Shown: piece by piece, positions 34,720-43,658 of the stretch
Numbering within the stretch: the first letter of the stretch is position 1
Layout: each line of letters starts with the position of its first letter
Source of the DNA: Lysobacteraceae bacterium
GTDB taxonomy: Bacteria > Pseudomonadota > Gammaproteobacteria > Xanthomonadales > Xanthomonadaceae
Direction: 5' to 3'
Assembly (NCBI GenBank): GCA_030681035.1
Contig: JAUXUI010000035.1
Coordinates: forward strand, 1 to 64,000
Length of the DNA stretch: 64,000 nucleotides
Position numbers and translations under genes: made by a program
The notes under the pieces: model-generated
What the model saw: only the letters and a program-made list of their open reading frames with translations
What the model was told of the DNA's origin: nothing
The model's database searches: none

Positions 34720-36558
34720 TCATTCCGCCAACTCCCCCAGCATCGCCATGATTCGCGCCGACACGCCCTTCAACTCCTCGTCGATGGTGTGCAGATCACG
34801 CGGCGGCTCGAACACGTAGAAGTGGCGGTTGAACGGAATCTCGTAGCCGACCTTGCTCTTGGCCTCGTCGATCCAGGCATCGGGTGCGTGCGGCAGCACC
34901 TCGCGCTCTAAGTAGGCCTTGATGTCCTCGCCCAGCGGCACGTTCTCGGTGTCGCGCAATGAGCTGTCCGGCTGTGGCTTGCCCTTGGCCTTGCCCTTCT
35001 GGCCGAGCACCACCTTGCCGGCTTCGTCGCGCAGCGGGCGCTCGATGGTGAGGGTGGTGTAGCCGAAGTTCTGGTTCTTGAAGATGCGCGCGATGGGGGC
35101 GACCTTGACCTTGCCGCCGGCGGGCGGCTCGGGGGCGAATTCGGCGGCGGCGATCACCTGGCGGACGACTTCCTTGCCGTCGGCGTCGAACACGGTGGCC
35201 AGCTCGGCTTCGGCGAACTCGCCGAACAGTTGGGTGACGGTGGCGATGTGCTCGTCGCTCATCTCCTTGCGTTTGGAGCCGAGGCTTTTGCGCATCTTTT
35301 GCCAGAAGCTGCCGGCGTCGATCAGCTGCACATAACCCTTGCGGTCGTCGGGCTTCTTGTTGGAGATGATCCACACATAGGTGGCGATGCCGGTGTTGTA
35401 GAACATGTCGGTGGGCAGGCCGATGATGGCTTCCACCAGGTCGTTTTCCAGCACGTAGCGGCGGATCTCGCTTTCGCCACTGCCCGCCCCGCCGGTGAAC
35501 AGCGGCGAGCCGTTGAGCACGATGCCGAAGCGGCTGCCGCCTTCCACTGCGGGGCGCATCTTGGCCAGCAGATGCATCAGGAACAGCATGGAGCCGTCGG
35601 ACACGCGCGGCAGGCCGGGGCCGAAGCGGCCATCGAAGCCTTTCTCCTCGTGCTCCCTGCGCACCACTTTCTCGACCTTCTTCCACTCCACGCCAAACGG
35701 CGGGTTGGACAGCATGTAGTCGAACTTGCGGCCGCTGTGGCCGTCTTCGCTGAGCGTATTGCCGGCAACCATGTTGCCCACGTCCTGGCCGCGGATCAGC
35801 ATGTCGGCCTTGCAGATGGCGTAGGACTCGTCATTCAACTCCTGCCCGTACAAGGTGAGCCGCGCATCGGGGTTGTGCTGCAGCAGGTGCTCGGCCGCGA
35901 CCGAGAGCATGCCACCGGTGCCAGCCGTTGGATCGTAGATGGTGCGCACCACGGCGTTACCGGGCGCCAGCACGTCGTCGTCCTCGATGAAGATGAGGTT
36001 GACCATCAGCCGGATCACTTCGCGCGGGGTGAAGTGCTCACCGGCGGTCTCGTTGGAGATTTCCGCGAACTTTCGGATCAGTTCCTCGAACACCTGTCCC
36101 ATCTGCGCGTTGTCGACCGCGTCCGGGTGCAGGTCGATATTGGCGAACTTTTCGGTGACCAGGTACAGCAGGTTGGCCTTGGCCAGCCGCTCAACCTGCG
36201 TGTAGAAATCGAAGCGCTCGAAGATGTCGCGCGCCTCGGGCGAGAAGGCCTGCACATAGGCGTAGAGGTTTTGGCGGATATGGTCCTGATCGCCAAGAAG
36301 TTTGGGCAGGTCCAGCGGCGAGGTGTTGTAGAACGACTGCTTCGCCTTGCGCAGCAGGAACGGGTCGGGGTTGAGCCCGGCCTTTTCCTTCGCTTCCTTT
36401 TCCTTCAACACTGCCTGCTTGGTCGGCTCCAGCACACAGTCCAGACGCCGTAGCACGGTGAACGGCAGGATCACGCGGCCGTATTCGGATTGTTTGTAGT
36501 CACCGCGCAGCAGATCGGCAACAGACCAGATCAGGGCGGAAAGTGAGGATTGATTCAT
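34720..36558 (-). CDS. hsdM: Type I restriction enzyme methyltransferase subunit (locus 1)
   Basis: A 612-aa HsdM adenine-N6 methyltransferase. The N-terminal helical domain ('[15 protein letters not shown]') precedes the catalytic fold, with SAM-binding '[16 protein letters not shown]' (about residue 206) and the catalytic motif NPPF in '[10 protein letters not shown]' (about 283). '[18 protein letters not shown]' is the family signature. The C-terminal block '[20 protein letters not shown]' is shared with HsdM of locus 2. It is the first complete gene of the island operon, starting about 36 bp after a truncated reading frame. Confidence 0.95.
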   Translation of the reverse strand: MNQSSLSALIWSVADLLRGDYKQSEYGRVILPFTVLRRLDCVLEPTKQAVLKEKEAKEKAGLNPDPFLLRKAKQSFYNTSPLDLPKLLGDQDHIRQNLYAYVQAFSPEARDIFERFDFYTQVERLAKANLLYLVTEKFANIDLHPDAVDNAQMGQVFEELIRKFAEISNETAGEHFTPREVIRLMVNLIFIEDDDVLAPGNAVVRTIYDPTAGTGGMLSVAAEHLLQHNPDARLTLYGQELNDESYAICKADMLIRGQDVGNMVAGNTLSEDGHSGRKFDYMLSNPPFGVEWKKVEKVVRREHEEKGFDGRFGPGLPRVSDGSMLFLMHLLAKMRPAVEGGSRFGIVLNGSPLFTGGAGSGESEIRRYVLENDLVEAIIGLPTDMFYNTGIATYVWIISNKKPDDRKGYVQLIDAGSFWQKMRKSLGSKRKEMSDEHIATVTQLFGEFAEAELATVFDADGKEVVRQVIAAAEFAPEPPAGGKVKVAPIARIFKNQNFGYTTLTIERPLRDEAGKVVLGQKGKAKGKPQPDSSLRDTENVPLGEDIKAYLEREVLPHAPDAWIDEAKSKVGYEIPFNRHFYVFEPPRDLHTIDEELKGVSARIMAMLGELAE

Positions 36559-36594
36559 GCGAGAAGCGTATTCCCTGGCGACGAGCCACTGGTG

Positions 36595-36712
36595 TTATTC
36601 ATTGTATTTGCGCGAAGTGCCCTTGAACTTTTCGACGGGATACTTGCGGTCGTTGATCTGCAGTTTACGGCGAATGGCGGCGGACACGTCGATGCTTTGG
36701 TCGAGAGCGGCC
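36595..36712 (-). pseudogene. C-terminal remnant of a gene truncated by the MITE
   Basis: The minus strand encodes, in frame to a TAA at 36595-36597, 'LAALDQSIDVSAAIRRKLQI' then 'NDRKYPVEKFKGTSRKYNE'. Upstream the frame runs into the MITE boundary at 36713. The composition is gene-like and it sits 36 bp ahead of hsdM in the same direction, so it looks like the 3' end of a former first gene of the operon. I do not recognise the family. Confidence 0.45.
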
Positions 36713-36901
36713 AGGGTCAGGTCTCAATACTGTTCGGTTAGTCGCCAAGGGCATCGATTTCGTCATTCCCGCGAAAGCGGGAATCCATGTTGCTCTTGAT
36801 TCGTAACGAAAAGTAAAAAATGGACCCCAGCTATCGCTGGGGTGACGACCTGATGGTTTGTCGTCTAACCGAACAGTATTGGGTCAGGTCTTGCCTTTTG
36901 C
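36713..36901. repeat. Right copy of ~190-bp MITE-like inverted repeat flanking the RM1 island
   Basis: A 189-bp element that is the near-perfect reverse complement of 27095-27297. Ends: 'agggtcaggtctcaatactg' (36713-) and 'cagtattgggtcaggtcttg', then 'ccttttgc' (to 36901). The two copies lie outside hsdR and hsdM and face each other, giving a composite-transposon-like layout of about 9.8 kb. Confidence 0.92.
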
Positions 36902-37122
36902 TCACTGTCCGCAGCATCCAACGTCAAACTGGATTCCGGCTTGCGCCGGAATGACGATAGATAGGCTGGATGCGCAGCGGCCAAACGGGATTGGCGCTGG
37001 CACGCAAGGCCCGGGCCATGCGTGGCAAGGCCACGAAGGCAGCACGCTTGCCGGCGCGGTTGGTGTAGCCTGCGCGTTGGTTACCCATCGCCAACTCGCC
37101 ACGCCCAGGAGCGTATCCGCCG
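36902..37122. other. Upstream region of the NCS1 transporter
   Basis: No gene seen. It holds a short hairpin of the dispersed family ('gattccggcttgcgccggaa', about 36931-36950) and, just before the transporter start, 'aggag' at 37107-37111. The original promoter of the downstream pyrimidine genes may lie here or may have been displaced by the island. Confidence 0.5.
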
Positions 37123-38565
37123 ATGAATCGCACTGCTCACGACCCAACCTTGTGGAACGCCGATCTGGCGCCCAGCGACGCCAGTCAACGCACTTGGGAT
37201 TGGCGCGCCTACGCTGCGCTGTGGGTGGCGATGGTGGTGTGCGTGCCGACCTACCTGCTGGCCGGTGGTCTGGTCAGCCAGGGCATGGCGTGGTGGCAGG
37301 CGGTGCTTACGGTATTGCTCGGCAACCTGATCGTGCTGTTGCCGATGGTGCTGATCGGCCATGCCGGTGCCAAGCACGGCGTACCGTTTCCGGTGTTGCT
37401 GCGCTCGGCGTTCGGCACCAAGGGCGCGCGCATCCCGGCGCTGGCGCGCGGGCTGGTGGCGTGCGGCTGGTTCGGCATCAACACCTGGGTTGGTGGCTCG
37501 GCGATCTACGTGATCGCCAACGCCCTCAGCGGCGGCGCGTTCCATGGCAGCCCGTTGCCATTGCTCGGCATCGATCCGGCGCAGACCGTGTGTTTCATCG
37601 GCTTCTGGTCGTTGCACCTGTACTTCATCAAGCACGGTACCGAATCGATCCGCTGGCTGGAAATGCTCAGTGCGCCGTTCCTGCTGTTGATGGGCCTGGC
37701 GCTGCTGGCGTGGGCGTACGTGCAGGCTGATGGCTTTGGCAACATGTTGGCCACGCCCTCGCAGTTTGTCGCGGGCGGCGCCAAAGAGGGCCAGTTCTGG
37801 CCAACCTTCTTCGCCGGGCTCACCGCGATGGTCGGGTTCTGGGCGACGATGGCGCTGAACATTCCCGACTTCACCCGCTTCGCCAAATCGCAGCGCGACC
37901 AGATCGTTGGCCAGGCGCTGGGGCTGCCGCTGCCGATGGCGCTGTTCGCGTTCATCGGCGTGGCGGTGACTGCGGCCACCGTCACCATCTACGGCGAGGC
38001 GATCTGGGACCCGGTGCAACTGGCCGGGCGCATGGGCGGCTTTGGCGTGGTAGCGGCGTTGTTCGCCCTCGCCATCGCCACATTGACCACCAACCTCGCC
38101 GCCAACGTGGTGGCGCCGGCCTACGGCTTCTCCAACCTCGCGCCGGGCCGTATCTCGTTCCGCATGGGCGGCTACATCACCGCCGGCATCGGCATCGCCA
38201 TGTTCCCATGGAAGCTGATGGAATCGGCCGGCACTTACTTGTTCACGTGGTTGATCGGCTACTCGGCGCTGCTCGGCCCGATCGCCGGCATCCTGGTCGC
38301 CGACTATTTTTTCATCCGCCGTACCGAGTTGGTGGTAGACGATCTGTTCCGCCACGACGGCCGCTATCAGGCCAGCAACGGCTGGAATTGGGCGGGCCTT
38401 GGCGCACTGTTGATCGGCGTGCTGCCCAACCTGCCCGGCTTCGCCCATGCTGCCGGCCTGGTCGGCTCGGTGCCGGCGCTGTTCGATACGATCTACAGCT
38501 ACGCCTGGTTCGTCGGCTTTGCGCTGGCGGCGCTGGTGTATCTGGGGTTGGCGCGGCGGCGGTGA
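37123..38565 (+). CDS. NCS1 family nucleobase:cation symporter
   Basis: A 480-aa polytopic membrane protein of the NCS1 family (uracil, hydantoin, cytosine or allantoin permeases), with about 12 helices. N-terminal 'WNADLAPSDASQRTWDWRAY' and the first helix with 'PTYLLAGGLVSQGMAWWQAV' are characteristic. 'GWFGINTWVGGSAIY' and 'GFWATMALNIPDFTRFAKSQ' are the conserved substrate-site helices. Together with preTA, beta-ureidopropionase and the dihydropyrimidinase that follows, the likely cargo is a pyrimidine base such as uracil. Confidence 0.93.
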   Translation: MNRTAHDPTLWNADLAPSDASQRTWDWRAYAALWVAMVVCVPTYLLAGGLVSQGMAWWQAVLTVLLGNLIVLLPMVLIGHAGAKHGVPFPVLLRSAFGTKGARIPALARGLVACGWFGINTWVGGSAIYVIANALSGGAFHGSPLPLLGIDPAQTVCFIGFWSLHLYFIKHGTESIRWLEMLSAPFLLLMGLALLAWAYVQADGFGNMLATPSQFVAGGAKEGQFWPTFFAGLTAMVGFWATMALNIPDFTRFAKSQRDQIVGQALGLPLPMALFAFIGVAVTAATVTIYGEAIWDPVQLAGRMGGFGVVAALFALAIATLTTNLAANVVAPAYGFSNLAPGRISFRMGGYITAGIGIAMFPWKLMESAGTYLFTWLIGYSALLGPIAGILVADYFFIRRTELVVDDLFRHDGRYQASNGWNWAGLGALLIGVLPNLPGFAHAAGLVGSVPALFDTIYSYAWFVGFALAALVYLGLARRR

Positions 38566-38577
38566 TGGGGGCTTCTG

Positions 38578-38678
38578 GTAGGTCGGCTCAAGCCGCAACG
38601 CGGCGGAGCCGACATCGCGACAAGCCACAACGCCGTGGCGGTGTCGGGTCCGCGCCTATGGCGCTTGACCCGACCTAC
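38578..38678. repeat. BIME-type inverted repeat behind the NCS1 gene
   Basis: Arm 'gtaggtcggctcaa' (38578-38591) is inverted, with one mismatch, at 38665-38678 ('ttgacccgacctac'). Inside are two further hairpins ('ggctcaagccgcaacgcggc' and 'gggtccgcgcctatggcgct'). The stop codon of the HicB-like gene lies inside the right arm, so the repeat supplies that protein's C terminus. Confidence 0.8.
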
Positions 38679-38872
38679 AGGCCGTCAGTCCGCTGCGTTG
38701 CGCCGGTGCGTTCGCCCCGCGCGGCAATCAGCTTTCTGGCGACATCGCGAGCAATTTCCAGCGTTTCCGTGACCGTGCGGCCTTGTGCGACCAGGCCGGG
38801 CACTTCTTCGCTGGTGGCAAGGTAGACGCCTTCGGTCAGGCGCTCGATGTGCAGATTGACGATGCGCTCCAT
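38675..38872 (-). CDS. HicB-family antitoxin-like protein without visible HicA partner
   Basis: A 65-aa protein starting at 38872 (MERIVNLHIERLTEG). It shows the HicB half-RNaseH-like pattern: 'LTEGVYLATSEEVPGLVAQG' followed by 'RTVTETLEIARDVARKLI'. HicB proteins neutralise HicA mRNA interferases. No HicA-sized reading frame is seen on either side, and no C-terminal DNA-binding domain is present. The stop is provided by an inserted palindromic repeat, so the protein may be 3'-truncated. It lies on the opposite strand between the transporter and the dihydropyrimidinase. Confidence 0.75.
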   Translation of the reverse strand: MERIVNLHIERLTEGVYLATSEEVPGLVAQGRTVTETLEIARDVARKLIAARGERTGATQRTDGL

Positions 38873-38970
38873 GAACGACACTCCCGGTCGCGTACAGTGC
38901 TCCCATGGTAGCTCACCGCGCCCCCGAAAGCCGTGGTAAACCTGGGCGGCGATTGATTCCGGGCAGTTGA

Positions 38971-40503
<1,533 letters not shown>

Positions 40504-40692
40504 AACATCGCAGTCGACCGGGTCGTGGGACGCAATGAATTGCGCCCCTACCGGGTTCATCATCACGATGCCATGGAAATGGTTTGGCATGGTCACGAAC
40601 GCATCCAAGGCCATCAACCAATCCCCACCTTCATCGCGCCCTGATTCATCGCGCCCTGATTTATCGCGCCCTGATTCATCGCAACCCGGTCG
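40504..40692 (-). pseudogene. Y1/RAYT-type transposase remnant (inverse of the 2.8-kb copy)
   Basis: The minus strand encodes repeated 'GAMNQ/GAINQ' units, then 'ALDAFVTMPNHFHGIVMMN' with an intact His-Phe-His HUH motif, then 'PVGAQFIASHDPV'. It is the same repeat family as 2730-2975 but in the other orientation and with only three repeat units. Frameshifts and the missing catalytic-tyrosine half show it is non-functional. It separates dihydropyrimidinase from the convergent GGDEF gene. Confidence 0.65.
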
Positions 40693-40699
40693 TTTGGTG

Positions 40700-43213
40700 C
40701 TACTGCGCTGGCGGCTCGGTCTGCGCGGGATGCAGCGGCGGAATCACCAGGGTGGTGAACTCTTGGTAGCTGGCCATTGGCAGATCGCGCAATGCCAGCC
40801 GCTCGGCGCGATGGTGTTGTATCGGCATCACCGCAGCTTCATACAAAATCACTTCATGGCTGAATGGGTACCAGCGTGCCAGCTTTTTCACCAGCTCGCG
40901 CAGGCCTTCGGGCTCGGCATGGAAGCGGCTGCAACTCAGATCGCCACTCAAGGCCACCTGCCACAGCAGCAGATGCGCGCTGGTATCGATGCTGTGCTGA
41001 TAGACCAGAAAATGCGTCGCTTCCAGCGACAGCACACCATTGCGGCCGGGGTCGATACCCAGATCGGCGTACAAACACGCTTCGGCGGAAACACCCGGCT
41101 CCATCCGCGCATCGATGCCTTCAGCGCGAGTCTTGCGGATCACCGCATGCGGCACATCGGCAAACACGCCGGGATGGCCATAAAACACCGCGCACACGCG
41201 TTTGCCGGCACGTACCTCGGCCATGATCGCGGCCTCCATTTCGCGATAGGTCTGGCGGCGATCCTTGCCTGCTGCGTACAGCGGCGATAGATCGATCACA
41301 TCCGGGCGCAACGCCAAAATCTGCGCGCGTGCCAGCGGATCGACCAGACAAAAAACACGCTGCGCCGCGCGAATCTCCGAGAGCGTACGCTCGGAGACAT
41401 GGCGACTCATCTGGATGCCGCTGCCCACTACCACCAGGCCGGGCCGGGCCGGGCTCGGCGTTGACAGCCCATCAGCCATTGCTGCATCTGCCGTCGCCAA
41501 CACGAGCTGGTCACGGCCTGCCTGCTTGGCGCGATACAGTGCCTGATCGGCGCAGCGCACCACGTCGGCCAGCGCCTTGTGTTGCTCGCTGCGCTCGCAG
41601 ATGCCAAAACTCAGCGTTGGCGCTACCGTTTGCTCCCATGCCGAAACCGGCTCGATGCGCCGCTGCAATTGCTCGACAAGCACCTTTGCCGCACTCGCGT
41701 CGCCGACAAAAAACACGGTGAACTCCTCGCCACCGCTGCGCCCAATAATCGCATTTTCACCGAACACTTCGCGCCACCATAAGCCCAGCCGTCGCAGCAC
41801 CTCATCGCCCATGGCGTGGCCATAGCGATCATTGATCTGCTTGAACAGGTCGATATCGGCCATGATCACGGTAAACGGCTTTGCCGCACCCAGCGCGCCG
41901 GCATACGCCTGCTGACCGAGGCGATATGCCTGTTGATGGTTGTACAGCCGGGTCAGGCCGTCACGCTCGGACAGCCAGCGGTAACGCAAACGTTCATCAC
42001 GGGTGCGGCGCAGCGAATGCAGCAGCACCAACACGATCACCGCCAGCAACAACACCACAGCGGCAATCAACCATTGCCGCTGACTGGATTCTTTCAGGCG
42101 AAGCTGCTGCACGGTTCGATCGCGCTGCAATAATGCGATCTGCTGCTCGGACACCTGCGAGTTGAACTCCACCTGTAAATAGGCAAAGCGGCGATCACGA
42201 ATATCGGCCTGTTCCTTGGCACTGGCCTGCTCGGCCTGCTTGCGGTAATCCAGTGCCAGTGCCAACTCGCCACGGCGCTCGGCCAGTTCGCTATGCAGAG
42301 ACAACACCCGCGCCAGATTGCCCCGCGCTCCCGATTGCTTCAAGTTCGCCGCACTGTCGTTCAATAGTTGTTCTGCCTCGGAACGGTTGCGATCCAGGCG
42401 CACCAGCACTTCGGCGATATCAACCTCGGATTCGCTCACACCATCTGCAAAACTGGCGGCCTGATACCTCCGATGCGCATCGCGCAACGGTGCCAAGGCG
42501 TCGAGCAGATAACCTTGCTTCATTAGCGCGCCACCCAGTGCCGCCATGGCTTGAGCAACAAATACCGGGTCGCCAGCCTGCGAGCACACGGAGAACTGAT
42601 CACGCGCCGTGCGCTCGGCCTCAATCAGCTGCCCTGCCTGGCTCAGCGCCAGCACCATATCCGAACGCGCGATGCAGCGCGCACGCAAGTCACCGAGTTC
42701 GTCAGCGGATTGCAATTGTTGCCGTGCATAGGTGATTGCCTGTTCGCTTTCACCTGCCCCGCCATAAAGATAGGCCGCGTGCCCAAGCAGGGCAATCCGC
42801 TCCTTACCCTGATCCGGCAACTCGGTCAGCCCCTGTTTGAGCCAACTGAACGCACGAAAATAATCACCCACATTGACCGCGATATTCGCACCCAAGCCCA
42901 ACGCGCGCAGCCGCAGCTCCGGAGTCAGATCATGGGCGAGCATCGCTTCGACGCCATTGAGACAGCCTTGCAAATCCCCAGCCAACGCCAGATTTCGCAA
43001 ACGCACCAATTCGATACGTGCGCGCTGTTCCGGTGTGGCTTGAGCAAGTCCAGAACCAAGCGCCTCGATCAATGCTGCCGATTCCGGCCACGGCGCCTGC
43101 ACATTGCGTTGCTCGATTTCGCTGATCCGTGCTTCCAAACCCGGCGCGGCCCACAGCAAGCTGGCCTGCAGCAGCAGGGCCAGCTTGCACAACGTGCGGC
43201 AAGGATTGGCCAC
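40700..43213 (-). CDS. TPR-TM-GGDEF protein fused to a borosin-type alpha-N-methyltransferase
   Basis: An uninterrupted 837-aa protein with GTG start at 43213. N-terminal signal peptide ('LCKLALLLQASLLWAAPG'), then a helical TPR-like periplasmic region (about 25-375), a membrane helix (about 380-402, 'WLIAAVVLLLAVIVLVLL'), and a GGDEF domain with active-type 'GRSGGEEFTVFF' (about 490). From about residue 590 comes a tetrapyrrole-methylase-fold domain: 'GLVVVGSGIQMSRHVSERTL', 'KDRRQTYREMEAAI', 'VFYGHPGVFADVPHAVI', 'RMEPGVSAEACLYADLGIDP', 'THLLLW'-like 'SAHLLLWQVALSGDL'. These blocks match the borosin SonM/OphMA-type methyltransferases, including R-x3-Y and YGHPGVF. It lies 8 bp after the candidate precursor. 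The predicted activity is backbone N-methylation coupled to c-di-GMP synthesis in one polypeptide; the coupling is inference. Confidence 0.9.
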   Translation of the reverse strand: MANPCRTLCKLALLLQASLLWAAPGLEARISEIEQRNVQAPWPESAALIEALGSGLAQATPEQRARIELVRLRNLALAGDLQGCLNGVEAMLAHDLTPELRLRALGLGANIAVNVGDYFRAFSWLKQGLTELPDQGKERIALLGHAAYLYGGAGESEQAITYARQQLQSADELGDLRARCIARSDMVLALSQAGQLIEAERTARDQFSVCSQAGDPVFVAQAMAALGGALMKQGYLLDALAPLRDAHRRYQAASFADGVSESEVDIAEVLVRLDRNRSEAEQLLNDSAANLKQSGARGNLARVLSLHSELAERRGELALALDYRKQAEQASAKEQADIRDRRFAYLQVEFNSQVSEQQIALLQRDRTVQQLRLKESSQRQWLIAAVVLLLAVIVLVLLHSLRRTRDERLRYRWLSERDGLTRLYNHQQAYRLGQQAYAGALGAAKPFTVIMADIDLFKQINDRYGHAMGDEVLRRLGLWWREVFGENAIIGRSGGEEFTVFFVGDASAAKVLVEQLQRRIEPVSAWEQTVAPTLSFGICERSEQHKALADVVRCADQALYRAKQAGRDQLVLATADAAMADGLSTPSPARPGLVVVGSGIQMSRHVSERTLSEIRAAQRVFCLVDPLARAQILALRPDVIDLSPLYAAGKDRRQTYREMEAAIMAEVRAGKRVCAVFYGHPGVFADVPHAVIRKTRAEGIDARMEPGVSAEACLYADLGIDPGRNGVLSLEATHFLVYQHSIDTSAHLLLWQVALSGDLSCSRFHAEPEGLRELVKKLARWYPFSHEVILYEAAVMPIQHHRAERLALRDLPMASYQEFTTLVIPPLHPAQTEPPAQ

Positions 43214-43221
43214 GGAACGGG

Positions 43222-43461
43222 TCAGTATTCGTCGTCTTTGTGATCGTATGCCTTGATCGTGGTGTTGTTGGCGTAATAGCTGTCACTATCGCCCCCGCAG
43301 AGTTTTGCAACCGCCGCGCAATCACCCGCCTTCATCGCCGCCTTTTCTTCATCGCTCAAGCCATAACGCGCCAACACCGCATCGGGGTTTGCTTCGTATT
43401 CGGCAGCCAATGCCGCATCGCGGCCCAACGCATTGACCAATTCCAGCAGTTTGTTCGCCAT
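43222..43461 (-). CDS. Candidate split-borosin RiPP precursor peptide
   Basis: A 79-aa peptide starting at 43461 (MANKLLELVNALG), with 'ggagtgg' 8 nt before the ATG; an in-frame upstream ATG at 43482 lacks such a site. Residues about 1-50 ('LGRDAALAAEYEANPDAVLA', 'RYGLSDEEKAAMKAGD') form the small helical LigA-like fold used as the borosin-binding domain in split borosins such as Shewanella SonA. The C-terminal tail of about 24 residues ('GGDSDSYYANNTTIKAYDHK', then DDEY) would be the core that is N-methylated. It directly precedes the gene for the methyltransferase-containing protein, so the pair forms an operon. Identification is by pattern and context. Confidence 0.8.
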   Translation of the reverse strand: MANKLLELVNALGRDAALAAEYEANPDAVLARYGLSDEEKAAMKAGDCAAVAKLCGGDSDSYYANNTTIKAYDHKDDEY

Positions 43462-43658
43462 AAAATCCACTCCCCAATCCATGTTTGTCGTGTCGCCGCA
43501 TCATCACGATGAAGCAACGCGCCGGTCCAGAACCTATGATCCACCGCATGGCGCAATCAATCGGCCATGCGTCCCCACCCAAGCGCCTTTCGGTACAGTG
43601 CGCCCCGCGCCATGCTAGCGTATGTCGCTAACATTTTCCTGGCTTTGGAGCACCCGCC

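Noticed and set aside
41440-41480. Possibility that the GGDEF and methyltransferase parts are two genes
   Set aside because: No stop codon interrupts the frame, and no start with a ribosome binding site was noticed at the domain border, so I treat it as one fused gene; a read-level check is still listed.
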